This document shows, piece after piece, positions 10,225 through 20,826 of a stretch of DNA of 64,000 nt. This DNA is from Vermamoeba vermiformis (taxonomy: Eukaryota > Tubulinea > Echinamoebida), in contig JBEWZL010000011.1 of assembly GCA_045837725.1 (NCBI GenBank), positions 310,001-374,000 of the forward strand, in the 5' to 3' direction. The notes below the pieces were generated by a model. That model did no database searches. It was not told the origin of the DNA and saw nothing but the letters and a program-made list of their open reading frames with translations. The translations under genes were made by a program, and so were the position numbers. Numbering within the stretch: the first letter of the stretch is position 1; every line of letters begins with the position of its first letter.

Positions 10225-12702
10225 ATGAAGCGATCGATAGTCGTATTAATTTTGGTCCTCTTTGGTTGCCTCGTAATCTCGAGCGAATGTCGCGAGCAAG
10301 CCTCAAACACGTCAATTCCAAATCTATTACCAATTGGTATGTATTAATATCGGCCTTGTAAAAGAATGATTAACCGACATCTTGGATTTAGTGGATCCAA
10401 ACTCAAATTGCTCTGGCCACGGAAATTATACAGATGAGGATATAGGAGTGGGCTGCGAATGCGAAGAAGACTATATTGGACGTATTTGTGAGATCGAGAC
10501 TCATTTACTGACCTCTACGAATTATAAATGTTGGGTAGGTGGTTGATCTCGATCCGTCTATTAATTTAATTCATTAGTCGAGCTCATTAATTTAATAGTA
10601 TGCGAATTGCTATGACTGCGAAGAATATGATTGCAACAACCAATTCTCTTTGCAAGAAAAGATCGAAGTTTGTCCACAAAAGAACGAGTACCACATCCAC
10701 ACAAAATGTACGAACATTACAGTTCAATGTTTTATCAAATGCGAACAAAGAGAGTGCCCTGAAGGTATTGGAATGATAGCCTCACCATGCTTTCATAACG
10801 AGCTCAGAGAACGATTCGTTTTTTTTATCATCGTTATGGCCGTTCTTACGGTGATCAGTATTGGCTTTGAATTAGCCACTCATAAGTTTGAACACGTAAG
10901 TTTAGCTTAATTATAATGTTACCACTATTATTTGAACTCTGCTCATCGTTAGCCATTATTTGATCCGGAAATTAGTTTTCGAATTTACGCAGCAATCAAG
11001 TTAACCATTTCAATATCGATATTAATATGCTCTCTATAGTACTTGGACCATCATCATATGAAAGGCGTGTTATCAATCATTCATAGCTTTAAGTCAGAGC
11101 TGATGTACAAGGCTTGATCGGGTTGAGCTTATTTATCGTTCATAATACTGACGGTAAGCATTATATAATCGATCGCATATTATTTTGAAAGAATAGTAAG
11201 GTTTAACACAAAACGAGCGAACTTTAGGGATCGCGTACTGGATCGAGTTTTCCTGATCTTGACAATGAAATCTCAGTTTAATAATTAATTTGTTTAGCGT
11301 TCGAGCACTTGTTGCATTACCTCACTGGAAGCATGGAGATCATTGAAGGAGTTCATTTCTTGGTATTCTTCTTCGTCGTAGCATTCTTGGTAATGGTCGT
11401 GCTCGCTTGGACCCCTACATTGCTGTATCACTATCGTAGTTTGGATTCATATGAAACTAAGTATTTCAGTAAGTGCCAAACGTTAAATCCAGCCATTTTT
11501 TACCGTTACTTTTTTCGTTTCGGATCCGCTACTTTCGATGCTTGCCGCTCCATACCAGGATGATAAATTTAATTCATATTCAGAATTTATACAAAGACTG
11601 TCGGTTTAATCATATCAATTGCAACTATATTGAATTATTAATTACGGGGACTGTCGGAGTTAGGCCGAAAGTGGACGGCACGAAGCGAAATTTCAAAATT
11701 ACCGCAAAACTTTTAACAGTGTATTTCTAACGATAAATTGCTAGCGATGTTACAAGGTTTGATTCGAAACAACTTTAAGATAGAAGAGAAAGAGTAAGTC
11801 ACGCGATTTTTTTATCAATTTTAATTTAACTTTTTCGTTAGTAGTACTAAAGACTTAGGCGCTTTGTACAACCGCTACTGGAGGTCTCGAGAGTTATTTG
11901 AAGCCTCTTTAAAACTAGAGAGGCCAAATGACACTGATTCTGCAATTTTCTTTCCGTTCAGTGCCTACGTCAAATTATGCATGAACGATTTAATTGCAAA
12001 ATTTGCGAGCTCCAGTTGGCTCGTATGGATTATAGGCCTAGTCTATTTTTATACGGACATTTATCTTGGAGATAACCCATGGTTTGCATTAATTCCTCGC
12101 TCAGTTTTGTTCATTACGCAACTTTACATTTTCATTTCGTACATCGTTATTAACCGTAGACTCAAAAATTATAAAGCGGTACGTATTAATTTTAAAAAAA
12201 ATCAAACCCTAACCCTCAAAAAGTTTACTAACGCGTTATTTTTCAAAAGGGCAAAAATGAAGATGAAGAAAACCGTCCATTATTAGACGATCAAAAACGA
12301 GCAGCACTTACTAGAAAATATTACGCGTTATTTCCGTTCAATAGTCCAAAGCTATTCCTATTCAGCTATCAATTGCAAATGTGGCTCATGACTGTCGGAT
12401 CTCTCATGGAACTCTTGCTATTGAACGATGGCGCAGTTTTGCGGCTCATTCTAGGTTTTGCTGGCTTCTTTTTCGGAATTTCGTTCAACGCCGCGTACAT
12501 CGCAGCCTTATTAAATGTGGGTCCTAATCTCAACATGTCATTTGTCAAAGAAGTCGAGAAACGACAGCCACGAGAAGCTAATGCCAACGCACGACAAGCG
12601 TGGAAAGAAACTCTTCAAGAAAAGATTCGAGAACGTGTTGCCGGCCAACGCGGCAAAGCTAATGGTAATGCGGAGTTGGAGGAAAGCATATTGATAAATT
12701 AA
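10225..12702 (+). CDS. MLO-like seven-helix membrane protein with EGF-like ectodomain
   Basis: The protein starts with a signal peptide (MKRSIVVLILVLFGCLVISS). A Cys-rich ectodomain follows, with an EGF-like pattern NCSGHGNY...GCECEEDYIGRICE, then a further Cys-rich segment. Membrane helices follow in the order and spacing of the MLO family. The cytoplasmic segment HHHMKGVLSIIHSFKSELM mimics the plant K-I-K-x-E-L-M-L-L-G motif. FSAYVKLCMNDL precedes the helix SSWLVWIIGLVYFYTD. The last helix follows FPFNSPKLFLFSYQLQMW, like plant FWF-x-RP-x-L-x-L-x-L-I-H. MLO proteins are calcium-linked plasma-membrane proteins in plants. Reading through 11040-11150 needs a shift near 11111: one extra base there would keep the match going (LIGLSLFIVHNTD). 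This is a sequencing error or a real break. The middle small exons (11560-11800) are least certain. Confidence 0.7.
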
Positions 12703-12852
12703 CATAAACGCTCTTTCAACAATAATAAAGGAAAATACGTTGTAACTTTGCACAATGGCCAATCAAACCAGCCTTAAGGTACACTTTAAGCTATCATATT
12801 TACTAATGATGAGAAATTTTTATTAAAAAATGTACAATATTTACAGGTGCGT

Positions 12853-15800
12853 TTAGTTTTGTTTTTGTTTGTTGTTATTTGGTGCAGCATTAGTCTTCTT
12901 CGTGAACAACGAGAACTCGCTTGAGATCCATAAAATGATGTAATCAACGACGAAGCACAAAGCACCAGCTAATGCGACTATAAGGAAGTCGTAGTATGAT
13001 AGGTCGGGAATCTTCGTTGAGCCGCTCAATCTGATGCGCAGTTGTTTGTCGTACAATAAATTAATGCGGGCGATGGGCAGTAATAGCACAATGCTTGACA
13101 CGCAAGCGATCAAAATCAATAAATTCCAGCTCGATAAGCTTGATATGCCTCGTTGTCGTTCAAAAAGGAGTCTAATAATGATAAAGTTAGATCAAAAGGT
13201 CGGATGTGGATCAGGTCATATTTTGTGCTTACCGAACGTTCGATACCAAACAAATCATTTGACCGGCCACAACACCACGTACTAAGGCATTTTCTTGCTT
13301 CAAAAATACCTCTGAGACCGTCAGAATGATCGCTACATGCAAAAGAGCGTTGAGCCACCATTGTATTTTCTTTCGAGTGTTGAATCGATTGTTCCTAAAG
13401 CAAAAAAATGAGTTAATATCGGGAACGGCAGACAAATTAACTGAAAAGAAGTTGGGGCGAAAAATAAAAAAGAAATCTCCAACACCGGGAATCGAACCCG
13501 GGTCACCCGCGTGACAGGCGGATATGCTGAACCCCTACACCATGTCGGATTGTTGATTCGAAAATTCGCTCAGATTGGACGTCCCCGCTTCCGCACCAAA
13601 ACTAGGCAGCTAAACTTACCTGTGTCGTGAGTAGAAGTCGGGATTGGCTTTCAAATCTTTGGCAGACACTGGAATGTTGAAAATTCCGTACACCATGAGC
13701 GGATAAGCGAGCAGCAATGTTGAGCAGATGAAAATGATCTCGCCAGGCACGAGCGGATCTCCTTCAAAACCTTGAATCATTCTACGCAACAGTTAGCTAT
13801 ACTATTCCTAATTTCGAATGAGATTTGCTTACCTTGAGAAGTACGGCACGAGTGCTAAGACTAGGGCTTTGTAATCGTTCCACAAATAAACAGTCGATAG
13901 CTTGAAGTAGTTCTGTGAGCCATGTATGAGCATCTGTTGCAAGTGTTTGAACTTGAGTGTCTTGAAGTCACTAGCGCGACCAGCGGCGTCTGTTTCTTTG
14001 CTCTCGAGGCCAATGCCTACATGTGCCTCTTGCAACATGGGCACGTCATTGCCGCCGTCACCAATGCTCAGGGTCGTGTACTTGGACTCTTTGAACATGC
14101 TCGTCAACAGCGATTTTTGCAAGGCACTAACACCCGCAGCAATAACGTTGTTGTACAACACGAGCGTGCTTCTAAGCAACTCATACTATAAAAAGAAAGT
14201 TAGGCACGTGGGTCATAGTTACCGAGACTAATATAACTTACGTTTTGCTTATCGATTTGATTGTCTTTGATGTACGTGACAGTTTTCATCGCGGATCCGT
14301 CAATAACGAGGACTTTGTGAGTAATGACTTGCGAGTTATTAACGTTGATATTATTAGGACTCGTAATATGGTCTTCTACGTGATTATCTCCTCGTGGACT
14401 TTGCGGTGCTTCAGTTTGAATTTTTTCGTGGAAACGTTTCAATTGGTTGATAATCTCGTCTTTCGTATAAACCACGTCTGATTGCAAGTCTTTTGTCGTT
14501 AAATAATCATAATCATAGTGATATTGAACCAACTCTTGTTCTTCTTGCTTTTTTGCGTTTTTGCCACGATTAGCGCTCGATTTGAATTGCGTGCTTTGGT
14601 GCACGTGACAATGACTTTGCAACTTTTTCCAAATCGCGACAGCAGTGCGAGGGTTGTCGCCAGTGGCCATGACAAACTTAATATCGCAATCACGGATAAA
14701 TTGCAACGTTTCTTTGGCTCCCTGCTGCAATTCATCTTCGATGCAAGTCGCACCTGCAAATTTAAGTCCGTGCTCGATCTGTCGGAAAAATTATTGTAAA
14801 ACAAGCCGTTCATGAAAACTGAAATTTCGTTGGTTTTTACGTACTTCAAGCCAAGCTTCTTTCAATTGCGGAGAATTATCGCCTTCAACGGAGGATTCAA
14901 TTAATTTTCCGTGTTTGTTCCACCAATTATCGAATTCTTCTTGCGTCAATTCTTTTTGTCCCCAATACAAAATTCTAAATCCGTCTGCAGCTTCATTTGC
15001 CAAAATTTCACCAAGTTTCTTTTCTTTCCAATTATTCTGTTCTTGTTCGGACAAAAGTTCCAAAACGACCGAATCAGCGCCTTTCAATAACAACTTGATT
15101 TTTCCGCTCTCGCAGCCACGTAAAATAGTGCACATGTATTTGATGTCGCTCGAGAACTTCCTATTGGCCAAAATCTCGTACTTGCTGTCGGTCTTCCAAA
15201 CCGTTGATATTTGCACCATTTCTTTGCCTTTCTGTCGGTATCGCAGGGCTAATTTGCAGTTGAACATTGCCGCACTGTTAACGAATTCTTCGTCATCGGG
15301 ATTGGCTGTAAAATAAAATCATTAAAATGCTATTGAACTGAAATTTTATCGCATATGGCCTTAATTTCACCTCTTCATACTAAAGTCACGAGTAATATAT
15401 AGTAAAATTATATAATTAATCAATAATATTATATTGTTAAATGTCGCTAAAAAGTAGGAGTGTTTTCAGTGAAAAAATAAATTTGATAAAATGAATGTAA
15501 CTTACATGAATAGATCTCGCTGCCTTTCGGCAAGACATTATTACACAGCGCCATCATTTCGAGGAACTCGCGAATTCTTCCCGTTTTAGCAGTTTCCAAA
15601 TGAAGTTCTTTTTCGAACGATCCTTGACGCAGATCGAACATGGTGTCGCTGACCAAAACTTTGCGAAGTTTCAACGCGTTTTCAGTGAGCGTGCCAGTCT
15701 TATCCGAGACAATCACATCGACCACGCCTAACACTTCAGGAATGGTTCTGTACACGTCAACACTCAGCTCGGGATCGTCGCGCATTTGCACGCATTGTCC

Positions 15801-17791
15801 GATACGAACAATGTCGCCAGTCAGTTGCGTTGAAAGATTGTTCAGGCCGTTCAAGTGCAAGAAATTGATTACCATCTAAAGTACGAATAAGAAATTATTA
15901 AGAGTAATCAAAATTACTGAATTTCGCGATAATCACTGAATTATTTAAATACACTTATATAAATTAGAAATATCATTAGTTCTATCCGAAAAAAACCAAG
16001 CTTTGTAAAAATAATTACGTCGTAATATTAATAAGATCAAGCAATATTTCAGGACGAATATTCGAAGTTTGAAAAATAAATGGGGGACGTACCTCTTTCA
16101 CCATAAACAAGGGGTCAATGCCGCTAACGCCAACTTTGAGCGATTTAAAGACGACGGCAATAAATACCAATATGCCCAATAAAGGAAAGTTGTACTTGGT
16201 GATCAAATTCTGCAATGAAATATCGAGTGGGGTTTTCTTCAACGGTGTGCGTGAGAAGCATTGGCCTAACTTAGTTTCGTAGCCAGTGTAGATAGTATAC
16301 ACTAAAATCCAATCGGTGCTGTACAAAAAAAATTAGACAAAAAATTCGAAGAAAAAATTGTCGATTTTTTTTCTCTGCACTTACCCTTCTAAGACGGAGC
16401 CACGGAAGACGCTGTTGGTGTGATTGAAAGGAGCGAACTTATTATTAAATAAGACTGATCCTTTGAATTGTTTGAAGAAGTTGTTTGGCGGATCGCACTG
16501 CACGTGACCATCGAGACCTTTGTACAATTGCAAGAATTTCATCAATTTCAATTCTTTTTCGGTCATTGTCTCGTCCTCGAGTTCTCCTTCAACTACAATA
16601 ACTTTATAAGTATTAAATTCTTCATCTATTTTTTGCAACTTACGCTGAATGTCACCGAACAGATCCAAACAGAATTTTTCCTGCGGTGCAGTTTCGCCTG
16701 TCAACGCAGCTTCTTTCAATAAAATAGGCGAGCTAATACTCTCCGATGACCCGATAATAACACCGTCGATAGGGATTTGATCCCCATCGTTAATAATGAT
16801 CAAATGACCGGGCAAAATATCTTTGTTGTGGATCGACTTGATCCAGCCCAACGTTCTTTTGCACAATAAAATTAGATATGAGATAATAATAATTAATATA
16901 TGTATATACTTACTGATCGGATGTTTCTACGGTGGCTTCAGCATCGGTAGCTAGTCTCGTGTAAGTTTTCAAATTTTCCAAATTGTCCTCTGTATTTCGA
17001 CGCATTTCTTCGGTCAAAACCAACCTATCATATTATAACAATATATTAATACGATATCTTAATAATATATAAATCTTATTAAATTATGAATAATTACGTA
17101 CATAATTTTGCCTACGAAGGCAATTATGACACCGGGGTAAGTGCTGTGTTTGCCAGTAGGACTCCAATCAGTAGCGACTTGGAAAAACACTACGACTTCA
17201 AAATATATGTTGGCGACGTCGAGTATATACTCGAGCAATACGAGCGGGAATAAAGTGAGCGACGTGTAACGAGTGGTTTTGATCGCATTGTTAGGCAGAT
17301 CCGTCGTTTGTTCGTCGTTAAAATACAACGTTCGCCTACAAAAATAGCAATATTAATACTCTATAATATAATAGAATATACTAATTATAAAGTTTGTTAC
17401 TTACTTGCCGCCACGGCGTCTGTTGTTGGATTTGTTGAGTTGTTTTTGGATGCGTAATACTTCGCGCATGACTAGCGCTAAAAGAAGCATGATGACGACA
17501 ACGAATTCGATCTTGTCTTCATTTAATACGCGAGATAAATCGTTGCTAATCCAATCTTCAAATCGATCACCTAATAAAAAATTAATACTAAAATTTTGAA
17601 CGGGCATAATTTTGAAATTTAAGTAATTTAAATTGACGTGCGGAGTACACGCCGGTTAATATTTATTAAATTATAAAATTAAATTTACCTCGTAAAATTA
17701 ATATGGCAAACCAGGTTACGCTCAGAGTGAACGGGATCCAAACCAAAGTTTGCATCATGCCTGTAATGTTATCTCCTTCTTTTTTCTCCAT
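12853..17791 (-). CDS. P-type ATPase, phospholipid-flippase-like (P4)
   Basis: More than a dozen exons encode a protein of over 1,100 residues. The N-terminal part carries NAIKTTRYTSLTLFPLVL, close to the P4 signature N-x-I-x-T-x-K-Y-T, followed by a helix pair. The actuator loop reads EAALTGETAP. The phosphorylation site is SDKTGTLTEN. The nucleotide domain contains LLKGADSVVLE. The hinge contains MATGDNPRTA and GDGGNDVPML. Six C-terminal helices end in a basic Asn-rich tail at 12853. P4 enzymes move phospholipids from the outer to the cytoplasmic leaflet, usually with a CDC50 subunit. The actuator loop is TGET, as in most other P-type ATPases, instead of the P4-typical DGET, so substrate assignment is uncertain. 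An Asn/Gln/acidic low-complexity insert (about 14300-14560) sits after the TGD motif. A tRNA gene lies in the intron at about 13395-13619. Confidence 0.85.
13466..13471 (-). terminator. RNA polymerase III terminator of tRNA-Asp
   Basis: A run of six T on the minus strand starts seven bases after the tRNA 3' end, as expected for polymerase III termination. Confidence 0.6.
13478..13549 (-). tRNA. tRNA-Asp (GTC) inside a flippase intron
   Basis: The 72-nt minus-strand sequence folds as a complete cloverleaf. The acceptor stem is TCCGACA with TGTTGGA (one G-T pair). The anticodon loop is CTGTCAC with anticodon GTC. The T arm has GGTTCGAATCC (B box) and the D arm carries the A box TGGTGTAGGGG. 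There is no tRNA intron and CCA is not encoded. It lies wholly within an intron of the flippase gene, in the same orientation, and is followed by a T6 run. Confidence 0.95.
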
Positions 17792-18340
17792 CTAAATATT
17801 TATTAATATGGCATACTCCCGAGATTAAAAGGTGTGGTTGACGCAGCAGATGCGTGACGTTGCATAATTAAAATTATTACGTGTGAATTTTGAAAATATT
17901 TGACCAATGAAAAATGGCGTCTATGATACTATATATTCTATCATACTTTACCTTGTTGTCAATGGGAAAAATTCAGGTTCCTAAGCAAAGCTTGATCGGC
18001 TTTCGGAAAAATAAAAAATGAAACTCGTAAGTTTCGGTTTGTATTAAGCTATTGGCTATAAATATGTGGCCTATGTTGTGGTCAACAGTTTATCATCGTT
18101 TGTTTTTTTCTTAACCAAGCGACGAATTTTTTCTGTCTTTTTGCAACCACGTCATCAATCGTAAAATTCTAAAAACGAAACCGTAATGTCCTTGTTCCGC
18201 AGCATATTCTTTATTTTGTGATAATTAACCTTTATTAGTTTCTGAAAAGTCTTTACCTCGATCTGTTGAGTACTAAAACTACAAAAAAGTGGATTCTCGT
18301 TACTTTAAGCCGATCGACTGCGCGTGATCGTGCAAACTTA
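17792..18340. other. Intergenic, nothing recognised
   Basis: About 550 AT-rich bases lie between the 5' end of the flippase gene and the 3' end of the next minus-strand gene. It should contain the flippase promoter. No credible frame, tRNA or repeat was seen. Confidence 0.4.
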
Positions 18341-19065
18341 TTAATTGCGACGATTACAGTTAGGACATACTCCGTAAACATTCTTTCCTGAACCGCACTG
18401 GCAATTCTGATTGCCTGGGAAGCCGCTTATAATGTTCATTGCATTGTTGTGCATGACAGAGCTCATTTGAGCTTGATTATGAATCGATTCTTGGTACCGC
18501 ATAGCAGCTGCTTGTTGTATACCTAACATCAAGTTTAGCGTTCACGATCCGATCCAAAACAAAGGAAAACTTGTGATCGAGCTTCACACAGTAGGAAATA
18601 AGAGAGAAGAGGAAATGGGTAATTGAACTCACCTTGTTCCAATTGTTGAAGGACGTGCTGCGGTGGTGGCGGAGGAAAGCTGCTCGCTTGGACTTGAAAT
18701 CCCAGGTTTCGGAAGCTAACTTTGAGCTTTTCAGGATAGAAACGAATATTGGTAGCTAATAAATTTGTATAGCTGTCTTTTGACATCGTTCCGTTCGGAT
18801 TGATTGGTATTCCTAATTAATAAGATGATTAATTTATTTAGATCTGTCAAATAATTCGTTATTACTCACCCAAGACGTTGCACAACAATTCGATATTTTC
18901 TGGCGTGGATGGGACGTCTCCTGCAGCCATTTCAAGAGCGTTAAATTCGGCTAGGGACAAAGCTCCATCGCGATCTTGGTCAAATTGCTGAAACAGCTGG
19001 TCTACTAACGATATTAAATACTGAGCAGGCTGCTCTCGTACTATTAGAGGTCGTGTTGAGTGCAT
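18341..19065 (-). CDS. EF-hand protein with C-terminal four-cysteine motif
   Basis: Three exons (19065-about 18871, about 18808-18633, about 18531-18341) join in frame to about 190 residues. Residues 25-45 hold one canonical EF-hand loop, DQDRDGALSLAEF; the second half of the domain is degenerate (MSKDSYTNLL). A proline-rich linker (FPPPPPQ) and a Gln/Ala/Met-rich segment follow. The C-terminus ends NCQCGSGKNVYGVCPNCNRRN, with two Cys pairs (C-x-C and C-x-x-C) that could bind zinc. The combination suggests a calcium-regulated adaptor. I recognise no family beyond EF-hand. The start ATG at 19065 opens directly into the EF-hand region. Confidence 0.7.
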
Positions 19066-19188
19066 TATGGCATTGGAATTCGCCTAGTTTTACTTTAATT
19101 TTCCACGAGTTTACCAAGCAACACAAGGAGGAAGAATGGAACCAGAGACATTTATTATTCAACACAGATTGATATCAAACATAGGTCG

Positions 19189-20497
19189 ATGACGATAAAC
19201 AGCAAGACGTTTTATGCATTCGAGTATAAGGAAGACACGTGGACTTTTGAGGAGAGATTCGTTCGCTTTGTTGCTAGAGCGGGCAAAGTTGGCTTTGTAT
19301 TTCGAGGAATAATTTATTTTGTTATCGGGGTAAGTATATTTATCGTTTGGAGTCTGTCGTGGCCACATCCGTAATTTTGAAATATTTTTTCTGCTTTTTA
19401 TTGTGTTCGTCACGGAATGGATAGGCAATATTTCACCCATAATAATTAATACTACATTATGAATATTAGTTGCTAATATTTAAATTTAGGTGATCGCGTT
19501 GGCGGGCATCCCAACAGCACGCAAGACAGAAGGAGTTGTTGGCGCCATAGAACGTATGTTTTAATACTATAAATAGTCAATATTCAATTATTAACCTTTT
19601 TATTATTAGTTCTCGCTAATAGTACATTTGGAACAACGATGCTGATTATTTTGACGATCGGACTTTTTGCGTACGCGATCTGGCGTTTATTTGAAGGCTT
19701 GGCAGGACTACAAATACGTTCAGAAGCCAAATTAATAACAAAGATAGTATTCCGATTCCCGCCAGTAATTTCAGCCTTGATCTACATGTTTTACGGCGTC
19801 GCGGTCATTTTAACTCTAAGCGATCCACGTATGTTTTTAAACACATTTCGACCACATAATATATATATAATAATATTAATTATCACTAGAGGATGAAAAT
19901 TCGTCTTCTTGGAGCGCTCAATTTGCCGCCACGGAGTTTGGGCGCGTAGTTTTGGGCATTGCTGGCGTGATCTTTGTTATTCTTTGTGGCTATCAAATAT
20001 ACTACGGAGGCACTAATAGGTTCAAGGTATGATATAGTTGATAGTATACTATGAAAATAAGCGATAAATAATTTATTTTTTTTCGTAATTTAGCAAGATC
20101 TGAATTACAGCCGCATGTCCAGGACGACACGAAGGTTTATATTTACTATCGGTCGTATTGGCATTATCGGGCGAGGCATAGTTTTCTTATTGTTTGCGGT
20201 GCTATTGTTCAGGTAAGTCACATCCAGTCCGTTACAAATCCGGATCGGATGCGCAATTTCGAATTACCTCTAAACTTCAATAATACTAACAATAATTATA
20301 TTCGTAGAGTTATTGCCTCTGATTCGAACGAAGAACTGGGCATTGGCGGTGCTTTGGGCCAGTTACAAAGCTACGTGTGGGGCCAAGTGATCATCGTCCT
20401 CGTGAGCGTGCCGCTCTGCATCTTCGGCGTATTTTCAGTGTTTCAAGCCAAATGGAAGAAATTTAAACGCACTACTGAAGAGCTCTTGTTGCCGTAA
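19189..20497 (+). CDS. Six-helix membrane protein of the DUF1206 type
   Basis: Seven exons give about 290 residues. The pattern is three repeats of a two-helix unit, each beginning with a variant of A-R-x-G-x-x-x-R-G-(I/V)-(I/V)-(Y/F). The clearest are ARAGKVGFVFRGIIYFVIG and IGRIGIIGRGIVFLLFAVL. The middle repeat has an aromatic FAYAIWRLFEGLAG segment. This three-fold layout is that of DUF1206, found mainly in bacteria and scattered in protists, with no established function. There is no signal peptide, and a basic cytosolic C-tail (KWKKFKRTTEELLLP) ends the protein. The start at 19189 is the first ATG in frame. Bacterial-type distribution hints at ancient transfer, but the gene is fully intronised. 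Confidence 0.7.
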
Positions 20498-20826
20498 CAG
20501 CTCTCCTCGGAGTACTGCTGCAAAGCAAAACAAACCACAAGAGGCCACAAAAGTTGATCAGTCACGTGGACCTTAAGTTCAAAATACTCTTGACTTATCT
20601 TAGGTCTCTCGATGTTAAGACAAGAAGTGGGTGCTTAAGCCACCAAAACCAAATATGAAGCTGTTGCCTAGATAATGACAAAGAATTTGATTCTGATGAG
20701 GCATTCAAAGGAAGAGCTCATTCCATCAAAGAATATAAGATGACAATAGTCTAGATTGGTTTCACAAGTGACTGTCTCTGAGGCCTCAGCAACAGAATAG
20801 TGATTTATGCATAAATACAAATCATT

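Noticed and set aside
9996-10310. 104-residue minus-strand frame across the start of the MLO-like gene
   Set aside because: Lies antisense to the signal peptide exon; composition is that of an AT-rich shadow.
10960-11039. 28-codon open stretch PLFDPEISFRIY... as an MLO exon
   Set aside because: Ends in a stop at a good acceptor (CTCTATAG); skipping it gives the MLO match, so it is read as intron.
12200-12220. Telomere-like aaccctaaccct within an MLO-gene intron
   Set aside because: Fewer than two full repeats; likely chance and inside a gene, so not a chromosome end.
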